DNA from: Candidatus Accumulibacter similis
Lineage (GTDB): Bacteria; Pseudomonadota; Gammaproteobacteria; Burkholderiales; Rhodocyclaceae
DNA length: 64,000 bases
NCBI GenBank assembly: GCA_013347225.1
Contig: CP054595.1
Coordinates: forward strand, 1,852,415 to 1,916,414
Direction of reading: 5' to 3'
Within the stretch, counting starts at the first letter, position 1; each line of letters opens with the position of its first letter. Positions 34,397-44,541 of the stretch are shown piece after piece. A model generated the notes under the pieces. That model saw nothing but the letters and a program-made list of their open reading frames with translations. It ran no database searches and was not told the origin of the DNA. A program made the translations under genes and the position numbers.

Positions 34397-34876
34397 TCAC
34401 TGTTTGATGGTACGGGCGGCCGCGGCGGCCGCCGCCTTGTTGGCTGCCGCCCGCTCGTGCGCATCGCCGACTGCCTTGGCGGCTTCCGGCGGCATGTAGT
34501 TCTCGTCGTGCTTGGCGAGGACCTCGCTGGCGGTGAAGACGCCGTCGGCGGCGAGCTTGCCCTGCGCGACGACCCCCTTGCCTTCCTGGAAGAGGTCGGG
34601 CAGGATTCCCTTGTAGGCGACGGTCATGTCCTTCTCGGTATCGGTGACGACAAAGCGCAATGTCACGCCGTCGGGCTGGCGCTGCAGCGAGCCCTCCTTG
34701 ACCATGCCGCCGATGCGGAAGCTCTTGCCCTGCGGCGCCTCGCCGGCGGCCACCTGGGTCGGCGAGAAGAAGAAGACCAGATTGCTGCGGAAGGCGTTGA
34801 GCACCAGCGTTGCGGCGACGGCGAGGATCGCCAGGCCGCCGAGGATCAGCGCGATGCGTTTGTGACGAGGTTTCAA
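34397..34876 (-). CDS. ccmE: Haem chaperone CcmE
   Basis: This 159-residue periplasmic protein, anchored by one helix ([19 protein letters not shown]), binds haem covalently through H123 in [13 protein letters not shown] and passes it to CcmF. The OB-fold core is seen in [11 protein letters not shown] and [24 protein letters not shown] (sense only). The start overlaps the ccmD stop in ATGA. Confidence 0.95.
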   Translation of the reverse strand: MKPRHKRIALILGGLAILAVAATLVLNAFRSNLVFFFSPTQVAAGEAPQGKSFRIGGMVKEGSLQRQPDGVTLRFVVTDTEKDMTVAYKGILPDLFQEGKGVVAQGKLAADGVFTASEVLAKHDENYMPPEAAKAVGDAHERAAANKAAAAAAARTIKQ

Positions 34877-35103
34877 TCGTTGCTCCCGTTTGCCGTGCTC
34901 CGGTCGCCGGCGCTGGCTTGCCCGCGTTCCGCGGCTTCCGCCCGATGCTGCCGCCTGAGGCGGGCGATCAACCTCTTCCGACCCTGCAGCAGCAGCATCG
35001 GTTCCGCCACCATCAGCAGCGCCATCACCAGCAGCGATCCCCAGACGTAGGGGCCATGTCGGCCCATCGCCAGGAACTCGGCGAGGCTGTTCCAGTGAAT
35101 CAT
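34873..35103 (-). CDS. ccmD: Haem exporter protein CcmD
   Basis: This 76-residue single-helix protein ([19 protein letters not shown]) with a basic tail ([14 protein letters not shown]) helps release holo-CcmE from the CcmABC complex. The start at [17 protein letters not shown] is the family pattern. It sits between ccmC (one base away) and ccmE (four-base overlap). The C-terminal 25 residues are longer and more acidic than in many CcmD proteins. Confidence 0.88.
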   Translation of the reverse strand: MIHWNSLAEFLAMGRHGPYVWGSLLVMALLMVAEPMLLLQGRKRLIARLRRQHRAEAAERGQASAGDRSTANGSND

Positions 35104-35104
35104 C

Positions 35105-35854
35105 CTATTCCTTCCCGCGCAGCAGCGCGCGCACCCAGTCGGTGTGCCGCTCACGTTCGAGCATGATGACGCGCACGCGCATCAGCGCCACGGCGATGCT
35201 GTACATCCAGCAGGCGAGCGCGCACAGGAGCATTCCCCAGAGCATCATCGCCGCCATGCTGGGTGCCCTGGTCAGGCTGACCGAAGCGCCCTGATGCAGC
35301 GTGTTCCACCACTGGACCGAGAAATAGATGATCGGGATATTGACCACCCCGACCAGTGCCAGGATCGCGCCCGCCTTGTCGGCGCGGCGCGGGTCGTCGA
35401 TCGCCGCCTGCAGGGCGATGAAGCCGATGTAGAGGAAGAGCAGGATCAGCTCGGAGGTCAGGCGGGCGTCCCAGACCCACCACGTGCCCCACATCGGCTT
35501 GCCCCAGAGTGCTCCGGTCCACAGCGAGAGAAAGGCGAAGAGGGCGCCGGTCGGCGCCAGCGCCGAGGCCATCATTCCCGACAGGCGGGTGTTGAAGGCG
35601 AGTCCGGTCGCCGCCCAGAAAGCCATCACCAGGTAGATGAACATCGACATCCACGATGCCGGCACGTGCAGGAAGATGATGCGGTAGCCCTCGCCCTGCT
35701 GCGCGTCGGTCGGCGCCAGCAGGAAGCCGATGAACAGGCCGGCGACGCCGAAGATCGCGGCGAGTCCCCAGAACCATGGAATCATCCGGCCGGCGAGCGG
35801 GTAGAAGGTCTGCGGGCTGGCATACCGGAACCAGTTGATCAGCTTGTTGCGCAT
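35105..35854 (-). CDS. ccmC: Haem exporter membrane protein CcmC
   Basis: This 249-residue protein has six membrane helices and the WWD domain (MWGTWWVWDARLTSELIL), with histidines in FLHVPASWMSM and WWNTLHQGASVSL that position haem for transfer to CcmE. The gene lies directly against ccmB (no gap), consistent with one polycistronic transcript. Confidence 0.95.
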   Translation of the reverse strand: MRNKLINWFRYASPQTFYPLAGRMIPWFWGLAAIFGVAGLFIGFLLAPTDAQQGEGYRIIFLHVPASWMSMFIYLVMAFWAATGLAFNTRLSGMMASALAPTGALFAFLSLWTGALWGKPMWGTWWVWDARLTSELILLFLYIGFIALQAAIDDPRRADKAGAILALVGVVNIPIIYFSVQWWNTLHQGASVSLTRAPSMAAMMLWGMLLCALACWMYSIAVALMRVRVIMLERERHTDWVRALLRGKE

Positions 35855-36523
35855 CTATTCCAGGGCGACTCTCAAGGCAGCCGCGGTTGGCCACGGCGCA
35901 AAGAACACACCGCCGAGCGCCAGGGCGCCGAGCAGCGACAGGTGGGCCTGCGCTCCGAGGCCGGTGACCGTCGCGTCGACGGCACCGGCGCCGAAGATCA
36001 GCACCGGGATGTACAGCGGCAACACGAGCAGCGACAGCAACACGCCGCCACCGCGCACGCCGAGCGTCAGCGCGGCGCCGATGGCGCCGATCCCGGACAG
36101 CGCCGGCGTGCCGATCAGCAGCGACAGCGTCAGCACCGCCAGCGCATCGCCCGCCAGGTCGAACTGGACTCCCAGCACCGGCGCCAGCAGGACCAGCGGC
36201 AGCCCCGCGACCAGCCAGTGCGCGATCACCTTGCCGAGGACGATCAGCGCCAGCGGTTGCGGTGCGAGTGCCAGTTGCTCGAGCGTTCCATCGCGATGGT
36301 CGTCGGCGAACAGACGCGGCAGCGACAGCATCGTCGCCAGCAGCGCGGCGACCCACAGGACGCCCGGCGCCAGTCGGCGCAACTGATCCGGTTCCGGCCC
36401 GACGCCGAGCGGGAACAGGCTGACGACGATGATGAAGAAGAACATCGCGGCGACGATGTCGGCCTGTCGCCGCATCGCCAGTCGCAGGTCGCGGCCGATG
36501 ACGGCACGGATCAATGATAGCAC
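35855..36523 (-). CDS. ccmB: Haem exporter membrane protein CcmB
   Basis: This 222-residue protein with six membrane helices is the permease partner of CcmA. Family marks are RRQADIVAAMFFFIIVVSLFPL, LFADDHRDGTLEQL and PLYIPVLIFGAGA. The start was taken as GTG 36523 (VLSLIRAVIGRDLRL), which gives the family's standard length and leaves eight bases after the ccmA stop; a TTG four codons later is possible. Confidence 0.92.
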   Translation of the reverse strand: MLSLIRAVIGRDLRLAMRRQADIVAAMFFFIIVVSLFPLGVGPEPDQLRRLAPGVLWVAALLATMLSLPRLFADDHRDGTLEQLALAPQPLALIVLGKVIAHWLVAGLPLVLLAPVLGVQFDLAGDALAVLTLSLLIGTPALSGIGAIGAALTLGVRGGGVLLSLLVLPLYIPVLIFGAGAVDATVTGLGAQAHLSLLGALALGGVFFAPWPTAAALRVALE

Positions 36524-36531
36524 CTGCCCGC

Positions 36532-37173
36532 CTACAATCGTTGCTGCCACGCAACGTCGTCGCCGAGCGTCAGCTCGCGGACGTTGCCGGCGGGTACCGC
36601 GACCGCCTGGTGGGTGGTCAGCACCGCCAGCCCGCCACGCTGCAGGTGGGCACCGACGAGCCCGGCGACGAGTTCGGTGGCCGCCCTGTCGAGCGCGACA
36701 TAAGGCTCGTCGAGCACCCACAGCGCGCGCTTCTCGTGCACCAGGCGGGCGAGCGCGGCGCGTCGCTTCTGCCCCTGCGACAGGTAGCGGCAGGCCAGGT
36801 CTTCGCGGCCCAGCAGCCCGACCAGTTCGAGCGCGGCGAGTGCCGCGTCCTCATCGAGCGGTTCCTGCGCCAGTCGCGCCGTCGACAGGATGTTCTCGAG
36901 CGGAGTCAGTTCCTCCTTGATCGCGTTCTGGTGGCCGAGAAAACACAGTTCGCTGCGGAATTCGTCGCCGAGTTGCGCGATCGGCCGGCCGCACCAGCGG
37001 ATCTCGCCGCTGGCCGCTGGCGTAAGGCCGCACAGCATGCGCAGCAGGCTCGTCTTGCCGGAGCCGTTCCTGCCCTGCAGGGCGAGCATTTCGCCACCCT
37101 CGAGGCGGAAGCTGACGCCGGCGAACAGGCGGCGTTCGCCGCGCACACATTCGAGATTTGAAGCTTCAAGCAT
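36532..37173 (-). CDS. ccmA: Cytochrome c maturation ATPase CcmA
   Basis: This 213-residue ABC ATPase of the CcmABCD complex drives release of haem-loaded CcmE. Walker A is GRNGSGKTS at about residue 40, the signature is YLSQGQKRRAALARL, and Walker B is LWVLDEPYVALD. It is the first gene of the operon. The ATG at 37173 faces the divergent hupK gene across 138 bases that contain an FNR-type box. Confidence 0.94.
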   Translation of the reverse strand: MLEASNLECVRGERRLFAGVSFRLEGGEMLALQGRNGSGKTSLLRMLCGLTPAASGEIRWCGRPIAQLGDEFRSELCFLGHQNAIKEELTPLENILSTARLAQEPLDEDAALAALELVGLLGREDLACRYLSQGQKRRAALARLVHEKRALWVLDEPYVALDRAATELVAGLVGAHLQRGGLAVLTTHQAVAVPAGNVRELTLGDDVAWQQRL

Positions 37174-37243
37174 GCCAGAGGGGGTCCGGGTCGGGGTCAG
37201 TGCCGGCGAGGGCGTATTGTGAACGCGGCAGTTTAGCCCCGGA

Positions 37244-37257
37244 TTGACCGAAATCAA
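37244..37257. promoter_or_regulatory. FNR/ANR box between ccmA and hupK
   Basis: TTGAC-CGAA-ATCAA matches TTGAT-N4-ATCAA in nine of ten half-site positions and is nearly palindromic. It is 71 bases before the ccmA start and 55 bases before the hupK start, so either or both operons could be anaerobically controlled. The strand of action cannot be decided from the sequence. Confidence 0.65.
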
Positions 37258-37311
37258 AATGGATTCAATGGCCTCTAGTATTGTGTGCGAGTATTTTCCG
37301 GGAGCGTGGCG

Positions 37312-38316
37312 GTGAATCAGGGTTCTCTGGATCTGGCGCTGACGTGGGACGGGAGTGAGATCGTCGTGGCCGACGTCGGTTCGGCCCGGCCGCAGGTGGC
37401 GTCGGTGCTCCTCGGCTTGCCGGCCGCAGCGCTGGGCGACGTCGTCTGCCGCCTGTTCGGCATCTGCCGCCAGGCGCAGGCCGCTGCTGCCGGGCTGTGC
37501 GTCCGGGCGGCCCGCGGTGAACGACTGGCGGCTGTGGCGCTCGACGAACTGGCGCTGCCGGTGGCAATCGAGACGATTTCGGAGCACCTCGGCCACCTGC
37601 TGATTGCCTGGCCGACCTTGCTCGCCGATCCACGGCAGCCACCCCGGGTCGCTGCCTGCGGCGACTGGCGTCGCCGCCTGCGGGCTGCCACCGACCGGCA
37701 GTCGGCGGCAACCGTCGCCGCCGCGCTGGTGGACTGGCTCGATGAAGCCGACCTGCCGCCACTGGACGAGCAGCCGCCAGCCGCTGCGACGGCACCGCTG
37801 CTGCCGCGGCTGACGGCAGCCGAATGGGAGACCGTGGCAGCGGTCGAGAACTTCGCGCTGCGGCCCACTCTCGGCGGCGAGGTGGCCGAGACCGGTGCGC
37901 TGGCGCGGCAGGCGGACGATGCGAGGATCGCCGGCCTCCTCGCCGCTGGCAGGCGGCTCGACGCAAGGCTGCTGGCACGTCTGCTCGAGTTGCGCTGGCT
38001 GGCGGCGGCGCTGGCCGAGCCGCCGCGTCTGTCGTCGCTGCTCGATGCCTGCGCGGTGCGTGTCGGCGCCGGCCTGGCGCGGGTCGAAACGGCACGTGGC
38101 AGCCTCCTCCATCGCCTCGAGCTTGCCGGCGATGGCGTCGCACACTACCAGATCGTCGCCCCCACCGAATGGAACTTCCATCCGCAGGGCGCCTTCGTGC
38201 GCGAGATCAGCGGCTGCCCGGCGTCCAGCCGGCGGGCGGCGCAACTCGCCGGCGAGCGTCTGGCGCTGTCGCTGGACCCCTGCGTCGCCTTCAGCTGCCG
38301 GTTGATCGATGCATGA
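37312..38316 (+). CDS. hupK: HupK/HoxV-like hydrogenase assembly scaffold
   Basis: This 334-residue protein resembles a hydrogenase large subunit that has lost its nickel ligands. RLFGICRQAQ stands where catalytic subunits have RxCGxC, and DPCVAFSCRL stands where they have DPCxxCxxH, with the final His absent. HupK/HoxV is thought to carry the Fe(CN)2CO unit before insertion into the real large subunit. GTG 37312 was chosen because GGGAG precedes it by seven bases; GTGs at 37285 and 37306 are in frame. Its end overlaps hypA by eight bases. It is the first gene of the hyp-hox operon. Confidence 0.78.
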   Translation: MNQGSLDLALTWDGSEIVVADVGSARPQVASVLLGLPAAALGDVVCRLFGICRQAQAAAAGLCVRAARGERLAAVALDELALPVAIETISEHLGHLLIAWPTLLADPRQPPRVAACGDWRRRLRAATDRQSAATVAAALVDWLDEADLPPLDEQPPAAATAPLLPRLTAAEWETVAAVENFALRPTLGGEVAETGALARQADDARIAGLLAAGRRLDARLLARLLELRWLAAALAEPPRLSSLLDACAVRVGAGLARVETARGSLLHRLELAGDGVAHYQIVAPTEWNFHPQGAFVREISGCPASSRRAAQLAGERLALSLDPCVAFSCRLIDA

Positions 38317-38650
38317 GATGTCGCTTGCCGTCGGCATCCTGGAGATCATCGAGGAGGCTGCCAGGGTGCAGAAGTTCCGGCGGGTGATGACGGTGGAAGT
38401 CGAGATTGGCAGGCTGGCGGCGGTGGAGGCGGAGGCAATCGGCTTCTGTTTTTCCGCCGTGACGCGGGGCACGCTGGCCGAAGGTGCGCGCCTGCAAATC
38501 GTCCACGTGGACGGTCGAGGTTTATGCTTTAATTGTCATCAGACGGTGCCGCTTGCGGCGCTGTACGACCCCTGCCCAGCCTGCGGCGGTCACCCGGTTC
38601 AGGCGACCGGTGGTACCGAGATGCGGGTCAAGGAGCTGGAGGTCGAATAA
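38309..38650 (+). CDS. hypA: Hydrogenase nickel insertion protein HypA
   Basis: This 113-residue metallochaperone has the nickel-binding start MHE (His2) and a zinc site of two Cys pairs (CFNC and CPAC). With HypB it delivers nickel to the hydrogenase large subunit. It overlaps hupK by eight bases and is followed by hypB after 17 bases. Confidence 0.95.
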   Translation: MHEMSLAVGILEIIEEAARVQKFRRVMTVEVEIGRLAAVEAEAIGFCFSAVTRGTLAEGARLQIVHVDGRGLCFNCHQTVPLAALYDPCPACGGHPVQATGGTEMRVKELEVE

Positions 38651-38667
38651 CAACAGGAGACAGCAAT

Positions 38668-39714
38668 ATGTGTACGACTTGTGGCTGTGGTGCCGGGCAG
38701 GCGCGCGTCGTCGGCGAGCCCGTGCCTGCGGCAGGCACTGCCGATACCCGGGCGGCGCAATTGGCAACCGACTCGCCGCTCGTGGCGCACGCGCATCCGG
38801 AACCGCCGGAGCCGATGCCCGCTGCGGCGCTTGTGCACGGTCGAGTGGCGACCAACGACGGTGGCCGGCACCGGCATCACCCGCGCACCGGCCATCAGTA
38901 TCACCACCACGACCAGCACCACGACCAGCACCACCAGCACCACGGTCATGACGCAGAGCCGGTGAGCGCGACTCCGGCGCGACTGGTGCAGATCGAGCGT
39001 GACATTCTTGCCAGCAACGATGCCTACGCGGCGGCGAACCGCCGGCGCTTCGAGGAGCAGGGGATCTTCGCGCTCAACCTGGTTTCGAGTCCCGGATCGG
39101 GGAAGACCTCGCTGCTCTGCCGCACCATCGAACTGCTGCAGGCCAGGTTGCCGCTGGCCGTCGTCGAGGGCGACCAGCAGACCAGTCGCGATGCCGAGCG
39201 AATTCGCGCGACCGGGGTTCCCGCATTGCAGATCAATACCGGCAAGGGCTGCCACCTCGACGCGCACATGGTCGGGCACGCCCTGCAGCGGTTGTCGCCG
39301 GCCGACGATTCGCTGCTGCTGATCGAGAACGTCGGTAACCTCGTCTGCCCGGCGGCCTTCGATCTCGGCGAGGCGCACAAGGTGGTGATCCTTTCCGTCA
39401 CCGAGGGTGAGGACAAGCCGCTCAAGTACCCGCACATGTTTGCCGCGGCGTCGCTGATGCTGCTCAACAAGATCGATCTGCTGCCGCACCTGTCGTTCGA
39501 TGTCGAGCTGGCGATTGCCTACGCGCGGCAGGTCAATCCGGCGCTGCAGGTGATCCGACTCGCGGCGACCACCGGCGAGGGCTTCGACGACTGGCTGGCG
39601 TGGCTCGACGCGGGTTGTGCCGCGGCGCAACGGCGCCGGAAGACGACGGTCGAGGCGCTGCGTCGTCGTGTCGCCGAAGGCGAGACCCTGCTGTCCAGCG
39701 GCGCGAGGTGCTGA
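38668..39714 (+). CDS. hypB: Hydrogenase nickel GTPase HypB with His-rich segment
   Basis: This 348-residue GTPase supplies nickel with HypA. The N-terminal CxxCxC motif (MCTTCGCG) binds metal. A His-rich stretch at about residues 68-95 ([17 protein letters not shown]) probably stores nickel. The G domain has the P-loop [20 protein letters not shown], the zinc/nickel site [10 protein letters not shown] and NKIDLLPHL. The His stretch lies in a short imperfect DNA repeat. The final 30 residues are basic and helical. A TGACATG junction links it to hypF. Confidence 0.95.
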   Translation: MCTTCGCGAGQARVVGEPVPAAGTADTRAAQLATDSPLVAHAHPEPPEPMPAAALVHGRVATNDGGRHRHHPRTGHQYHHHDQHHDQHHQHHGHDAEPVSATPARLVQIERDILASNDAYAAANRRRFEEQGIFALNLVSSPGSGKTSLLCRTIELLQARLPLAVVEGDQQTSRDAERIRATGVPALQINTGKGCHLDAHMVGHALQRLSPADDSLLLIENVGNLVCPAAFDLGEAHKVVILSVTEGEDKPLKYPHMFAAASLMLLNKIDLLPHLSFDVELAIAYARQVNPALQVIRLAATTGEGFDDWLAWLDAGCAAAQRRRKTTVEALRRRVAEGETLLSSGARC

Positions 39715-39715
39715 C

Positions 39716-42016
39716 ATGTCAGAGGCGATGGTTTGCCGGAACATCCGCGTCAGCGGTGTCGTCCAGGGAGTCGGTTTTCGCCCCTTCGTCTGGCGTCTGG
39801 CGAGGGAACTGGGCCTTGCCGGCTGGGTGCGCAACGATTCGCGTGGCGTCGAGATCGAAGTGCGTGGCGCCGCGGAGCAGGTGATGTCGCTGGTCGAGCG
39901 TCTGCAGCGGGAGGCGCCGCCACTGGCACGGATCAATTCGGTGGTGGCGCGCGATACGTCACCGGCGCGGGCCGGCGAGGGCTTCGTCATCATCGACAGC
40001 CGCAGCGGTCGGGCGGCGACGATGATCGGCCATGACACGGCCGTCTGCCGCGACTGCCTGGCCGAGATGTTCGATCCCGGCAGCCGCCGCTGGCGACATG
40101 CCTTCACCAACTGCACCAACTGTGGGCCGCGCTACACGATCAGCCGCGGCCTGCCCTACGACCGCTCACGCACCAGCCTCAAGCCCTTCCCGATGTGCGC
40201 GCGCTGCCAGGCAGAGTACCGTCGTCCCGACGACAGGCGCTTCCATGCCGAGGCCAACTGCTGTCCGAAGTGCGGGCCACAACTCTTCCTGCTCGACAGC
40301 GAGGGACACCGGCTCGCCGGCGATCCGCTCGCGATGACGCTGGACCTGCTGCGCGAGGGCCGCATCGTCGCCATCAAGGGTCTCGGCGGTTTTCATCTCG
40401 TCTGCGACGCGCGCAATGCCGTCGCCGTGTCGCTCCTGCGCGAACGCAAGCAGCGCGAGCAGAAGCCGTTCGTGGTGATGGTCGCCAATCCGGCCTCGGC
40501 GGCCGCCTTCGTCCAGATGGGCATCGGCGAGCCGGGCCTGCTGACACTGCCGACCCGGCCAGCGATCCTGATCAGGAAGCGCAGCGGTTGCGACGCCGCG
40601 TTGCCGGGCGTCGCGCCCGGGCTCGCCTGGCTCGGCGTCATGCTGCCGTACACACCGCTGCACTTCCTGCTCTTCCACGAAGCGGCAAGGCGCCCGGCAG
40701 GACTCGGCTGGCTCGAGCGGGCGCAGGACATGGCGCTGGTGATGACCAGTGCCAATCCCGGTGGCGAGCCGCTGGTGATCGGCAACAGCGAAGCGCTGCT
40801 GCGGCTCTACGGCATCGCCGATGCCTTCCTGATGCACGACCGTGACATCGTCACGCGTTGCGACGACAGCGTCGCGCGCATCACCAGCAACGGTCTGCAG
40901 TTCATCCGGCGCGCGCGCGGCTACACGCCGCGGGCGATCAAGCTGCCACGCTCGGGACCGTCGGTGCTGGCGCTGGGGGGCTGGTTCAAGAACACGATCT
41001 GCGTCACCCGTGGTGACGAGGCGTTCGTCTCGCAACATGTCGGCGACCTCGACAACGCCGCCGCCTGCGACTTCCTCGACGAGACCGTGGCGCAGATGAT
41101 CCGGCTGCTCGGCGTCGAACCGGCTATCGTCGCGCACGATCTGCACCCGGATTTTCATTCGACGCGCTTTGCCGCCGAGTTTGCGCAGCAACTGCGCCTG
41201 CCGTTGCTCGGCGTGCAGCACCACCACGCCCATGTCGCCGCCGTACTGGCGGAACACGGCATCGAGGGCTGCACGCTGGCCCTGTCGCTCGACGGCGTTG
41301 GCATGGGGACCGACGGGGCGGCCTGGGGTGGCGAACTGCTGCAGGTGGACGGCGCCCGCTTCGAGCGCGTTGGGCACCTGCAGCCGCTGGCGCTGGCGGG
41401 AGGCGACCGCGCCGCCACTGAACCCTGGCGAATGGCGGCGGCCGTGCTGCATCGTCTGGGCCGCAATGCGGAGATCTGCGAACGCTTCGCCGAGCAGCAG
41501 GCAGCGCAGGCGGTGGCACAGATGCTCGCCGGTGACATCCATTGCCCGCCGACTTCGAGCATGGGACGGATGTTCGATGCGGCTGCCGGGCTGCTCGGCA
41601 TCAAGGCGGTGATGGCCTACGAGGGCCAGGCGGCAATGCTGCTCGAGAGCATGGCGCAGCGCTACGGCGACGTGCTGCCGCTCGACCAGTGCTGGACGAT
41701 CAGCGACGGCAGGCTCGATCTGCTGCCGATGCTCGGCGTTCTCGCCGACGAGAAGGACGCCGAGCGCGGTGCGGCGCTGTTCCATGCGACACTGGCGGCC
41801 GCCCTCGCCGACTGGCTGCGCGTGCTGGCGCCCGAGGCACGGACGGTGGTCGGCAGCGGCGGCTGCTTCCTCAACCAGGTGTTGATGCGCGGACTGCGTG
41901 CCCGGCTGGGAGCGAAGGGCATGCAGCTCGTCGAGGCGCGCCAGGTTCCACCCAACGATGGTGGCCTGTCGGTCGGTCAGGCCTGGGTCGCGCTGCAGCA
42001 CCTCGCGAGTCAGTAG
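39716..42016 (+). CDS. hypF: Carbamoyltransferase HypF
   Basis: This 766-residue enzyme turns carbamoyl phosphate into a thiocarbamate on HypE, the source of the active-site cyanides. Domains in order: acylphosphatase (GVVQGVGFRPFVWRL, residues about 10-100), two zinc fingers (CRDC, CTNCGP, CARC, CCPKCGP), a YrdC-like domain (LREGRIVAIKGLGGFHLVC) and a Kae1-like carbamoyltransferase domain (QHHHAHVAAVLAEH; LSLDGVGMGTDG). Length is typical. It starts two bases after the hypB stop; a second ATG at 39728 is possible. Confidence 0.95.
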   Translation: MSEAMVCRNIRVSGVVQGVGFRPFVWRLARELGLAGWVRNDSRGVEIEVRGAAEQVMSLVERLQREAPPLARINSVVARDTSPARAGEGFVIIDSRSGRAATMIGHDTAVCRDCLAEMFDPGSRRWRHAFTNCTNCGPRYTISRGLPYDRSRTSLKPFPMCARCQAEYRRPDDRRFHAEANCCPKCGPQLFLLDSEGHRLAGDPLAMTLDLLREGRIVAIKGLGGFHLVCDARNAVAVSLLRERKQREQKPFVVMVANPASAAAFVQMGIGEPGLLTLPTRPAILIRKRSGCDAALPGVAPGLAWLGVMLPYTPLHFLLFHEAARRPAGLGWLERAQDMALVMTSANPGGEPLVIGNSEALLRLYGIADAFLMHDRDIVTRCDDSVARITSNGLQFIRRARGYTPRAIKLPRSGPSVLALGGWFKNTICVTRGDEAFVSQHVGDLDNAAACDFLDETVAQMIRLLGVEPAIVAHDLHPDFHSTRFAAEFAQQLRLPLLGVQHHHAHVAAVLAEHGIEGCTLALSLDGVGMGTDGAAWGGELLQVDGARFERVGHLQPLALAGGDRAATEPWRMAAAVLHRLGRNAEICERFAEQQAAQAVAQMLAGDIHCPPTSSMGRMFDAAAGLLGIKAVMAYEGQAAMLLESMAQRYGDVLPLDQCWTISDGRLDLLPMLGVLADEKDAERGAALFHATLAAALADWLRVLAPEARTVVGSGGCFLNQVLMRGLRARLGAKGMQLVEARQVPPNDGGLSVGQAWVALQHLASQ

Positions 42017-42029
42017 GAGCAACGGCGCC

Positions 42030-42278
42030 ATGTGTCTCGCACTGCCCTGTCGAGTGGTCCAGCTGCTGCCCGGCGAGCAGGCGATGGTCGACATCGGCGG
42101 CGTCGGCAAGGAGGTCTCGCTGGCACTCGTCGACGACGTCGCTGTCGGAGATTACGTGATCGTGCATGTCGGCTACGCGCTGACCCGCCTCGATCCGGAC
42201 GAAGCCGGGAAAACCCTGGCGCTGTTTGCCGAGTTGGGCGTGGCGGCCGTGCAGGAGCCGACAGCCTGGACCGCCTGA
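42030..42278 (+). CDS. hypC: Hydrogenase assembly chaperone HypC
   Basis: This 82-residue chaperone works with HypD to build the Fe(CN)2CO unit and deliver it to the large subunit. The essential N-terminal Cys is in MCLALPCRV, and VGYALTRLDPDEAGKTLALF is the family's end. A TAGGAGCAACGGC ribosome-binding region precedes ATG 42030. Confidence 0.95.
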   Translation: MCLALPCRVVQLLPGEQAMVDIGGVGKEVSLALVDDVAVGDYVIVHVGYALTRLDPDEAGKTLALFAELGVAAVQEPTAWTA

Positions 42279-42336
42279 GGGCTTTCGGGCAGGGAGATCG
42301 CGCAATGCGGGTGTCGCGGGCCGCTGCTGCCGCCAG

Positions 42337-43478
<1,142 letters not shown>

Positions 43479-43482
<4 letters not shown>

Positions 43483-44528
43483 AGCCGCTGCGCAAGGCTT
43501 ACGGGCGACCACTCGACCTTCGCCAGGGCCGGGTCGAAATGATGCACGGCAGCGGTGGCCGGGCGATGGCGCAACTGATCGATGAGCTCTTCGCCAGCCG
43601 TCTGGACAACCCCTATCCCGGGCGCGGCAACGACGCTGCCGTGTTGCCGGCGGCGGTGGGCCGGCTGGTCGTGTCCACCGACTCGCATGTCGTCTCGCCG
43701 TTGTTCTTCCCTGGCGGCGACATCGGTTGCCTGTCGGTGAACGGGACGATCAATGATGTTGCGGTCATGGGCGCGACGCCGCTCTATCTGGCTGCCGGCT
43801 TCATCCTCGAGGAAGGTTTCCCGCTCGCCGACCTGGCGCGCATCGTCGACTCGATGGCGCAGGCCGCGACTGCCGCCGGCGTGCCGGTGGTTGCCGGCGA
43901 CACCAAGGTCGTGCAGCGGGGCAGGGGCGACGGCGTCTACATCACTACCACCGGCGTCGGCGTCGTCGCCGACGGCGAGGACTGGTCCGGCGACCGCGCG
44001 CGGCCGGGCGACCGCATCATCGTCTCGGGCGGCATTGGCGAGCACGGCATGGCGATCATGGCGCAGCGCGAAAGCATCGGCTTCGCCGCCGACATCGTCT
44101 CCGACACGGCGCCGCTGCATGGTCTGATTGCCGCCATGCGCGCCAGCGGAGCCGACATTCACGTCCTGCGCGACCCGACGCGCGGCGGTGTCGCCACCAC
44201 CTTGAACGAGATTGCGCGGCAGTCGCGGGTCGGCATGATGCTGCAGGAAAACGCCGTGCCGCTGCAGCCGCAGGTGGCGGCTGCCTGCGAGTTCCTTGGC
44301 CTCGATCCGCTCTATGTCGCCAACGAGGGCAAGCTGCTGGCGATCGTTGCCGCTGGCGATGCCGAACGCCTCCTGGCGGCGATGCGCGCGCATCCGCTAG
44401 GGCGCCACGCCGCCCTGATCGGCAGTGTGCACGACGATGCGCACTGCTTCGTGCAGATGAGCACGAGCCTTGGCGGACGGCGAATCGTCGACTGGCTGAG
44501 CGGCGACCAGTTGCCGCGCATCTGCTGA
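43479..44528 (+). CDS. hypE: Hydrogenase maturation protein HypE
   Basis: This 349-residue protein dehydrates the HypF-made thiocarboxamide on its own C-terminal Cys to a thiocyanate. The end PRIC is the invariant acceptor tail. MMHGSGGRAMAQLI, GNDAAVL, GDTKVVQRG and RDPTRGGVATTLNE are AIRS-fold marks. The GTG start overlaps the hypD stop. Confidence 0.95.
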
Positions 44529-44541
44529 ACCGCCAGCGAAG

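Noticed and set aside
32074..34407. Long plus-strand frame opposite ccmF and ccmG
   Set aside because: Its product is dominated by Arg, Gln and Asp without hydrophobic core or motif; ccmF in the other strand is unmistakable.
35144..36517. Plus-strand frame of more than 450 codons opposite ccmB and ccmC
   Set aside because: Same high-GC artefact; the residue composition is charge-rich noise opposite two intact membrane-protein genes.
38868..38960. His-codon repeats in hypB as a CRISPR-like or tandem repeat array
   Set aside because: The short imperfect repeats are explained by the metal-binding His stretch of HypB. There are no spacers, and no CRISPR array was seen anywhere in the window.
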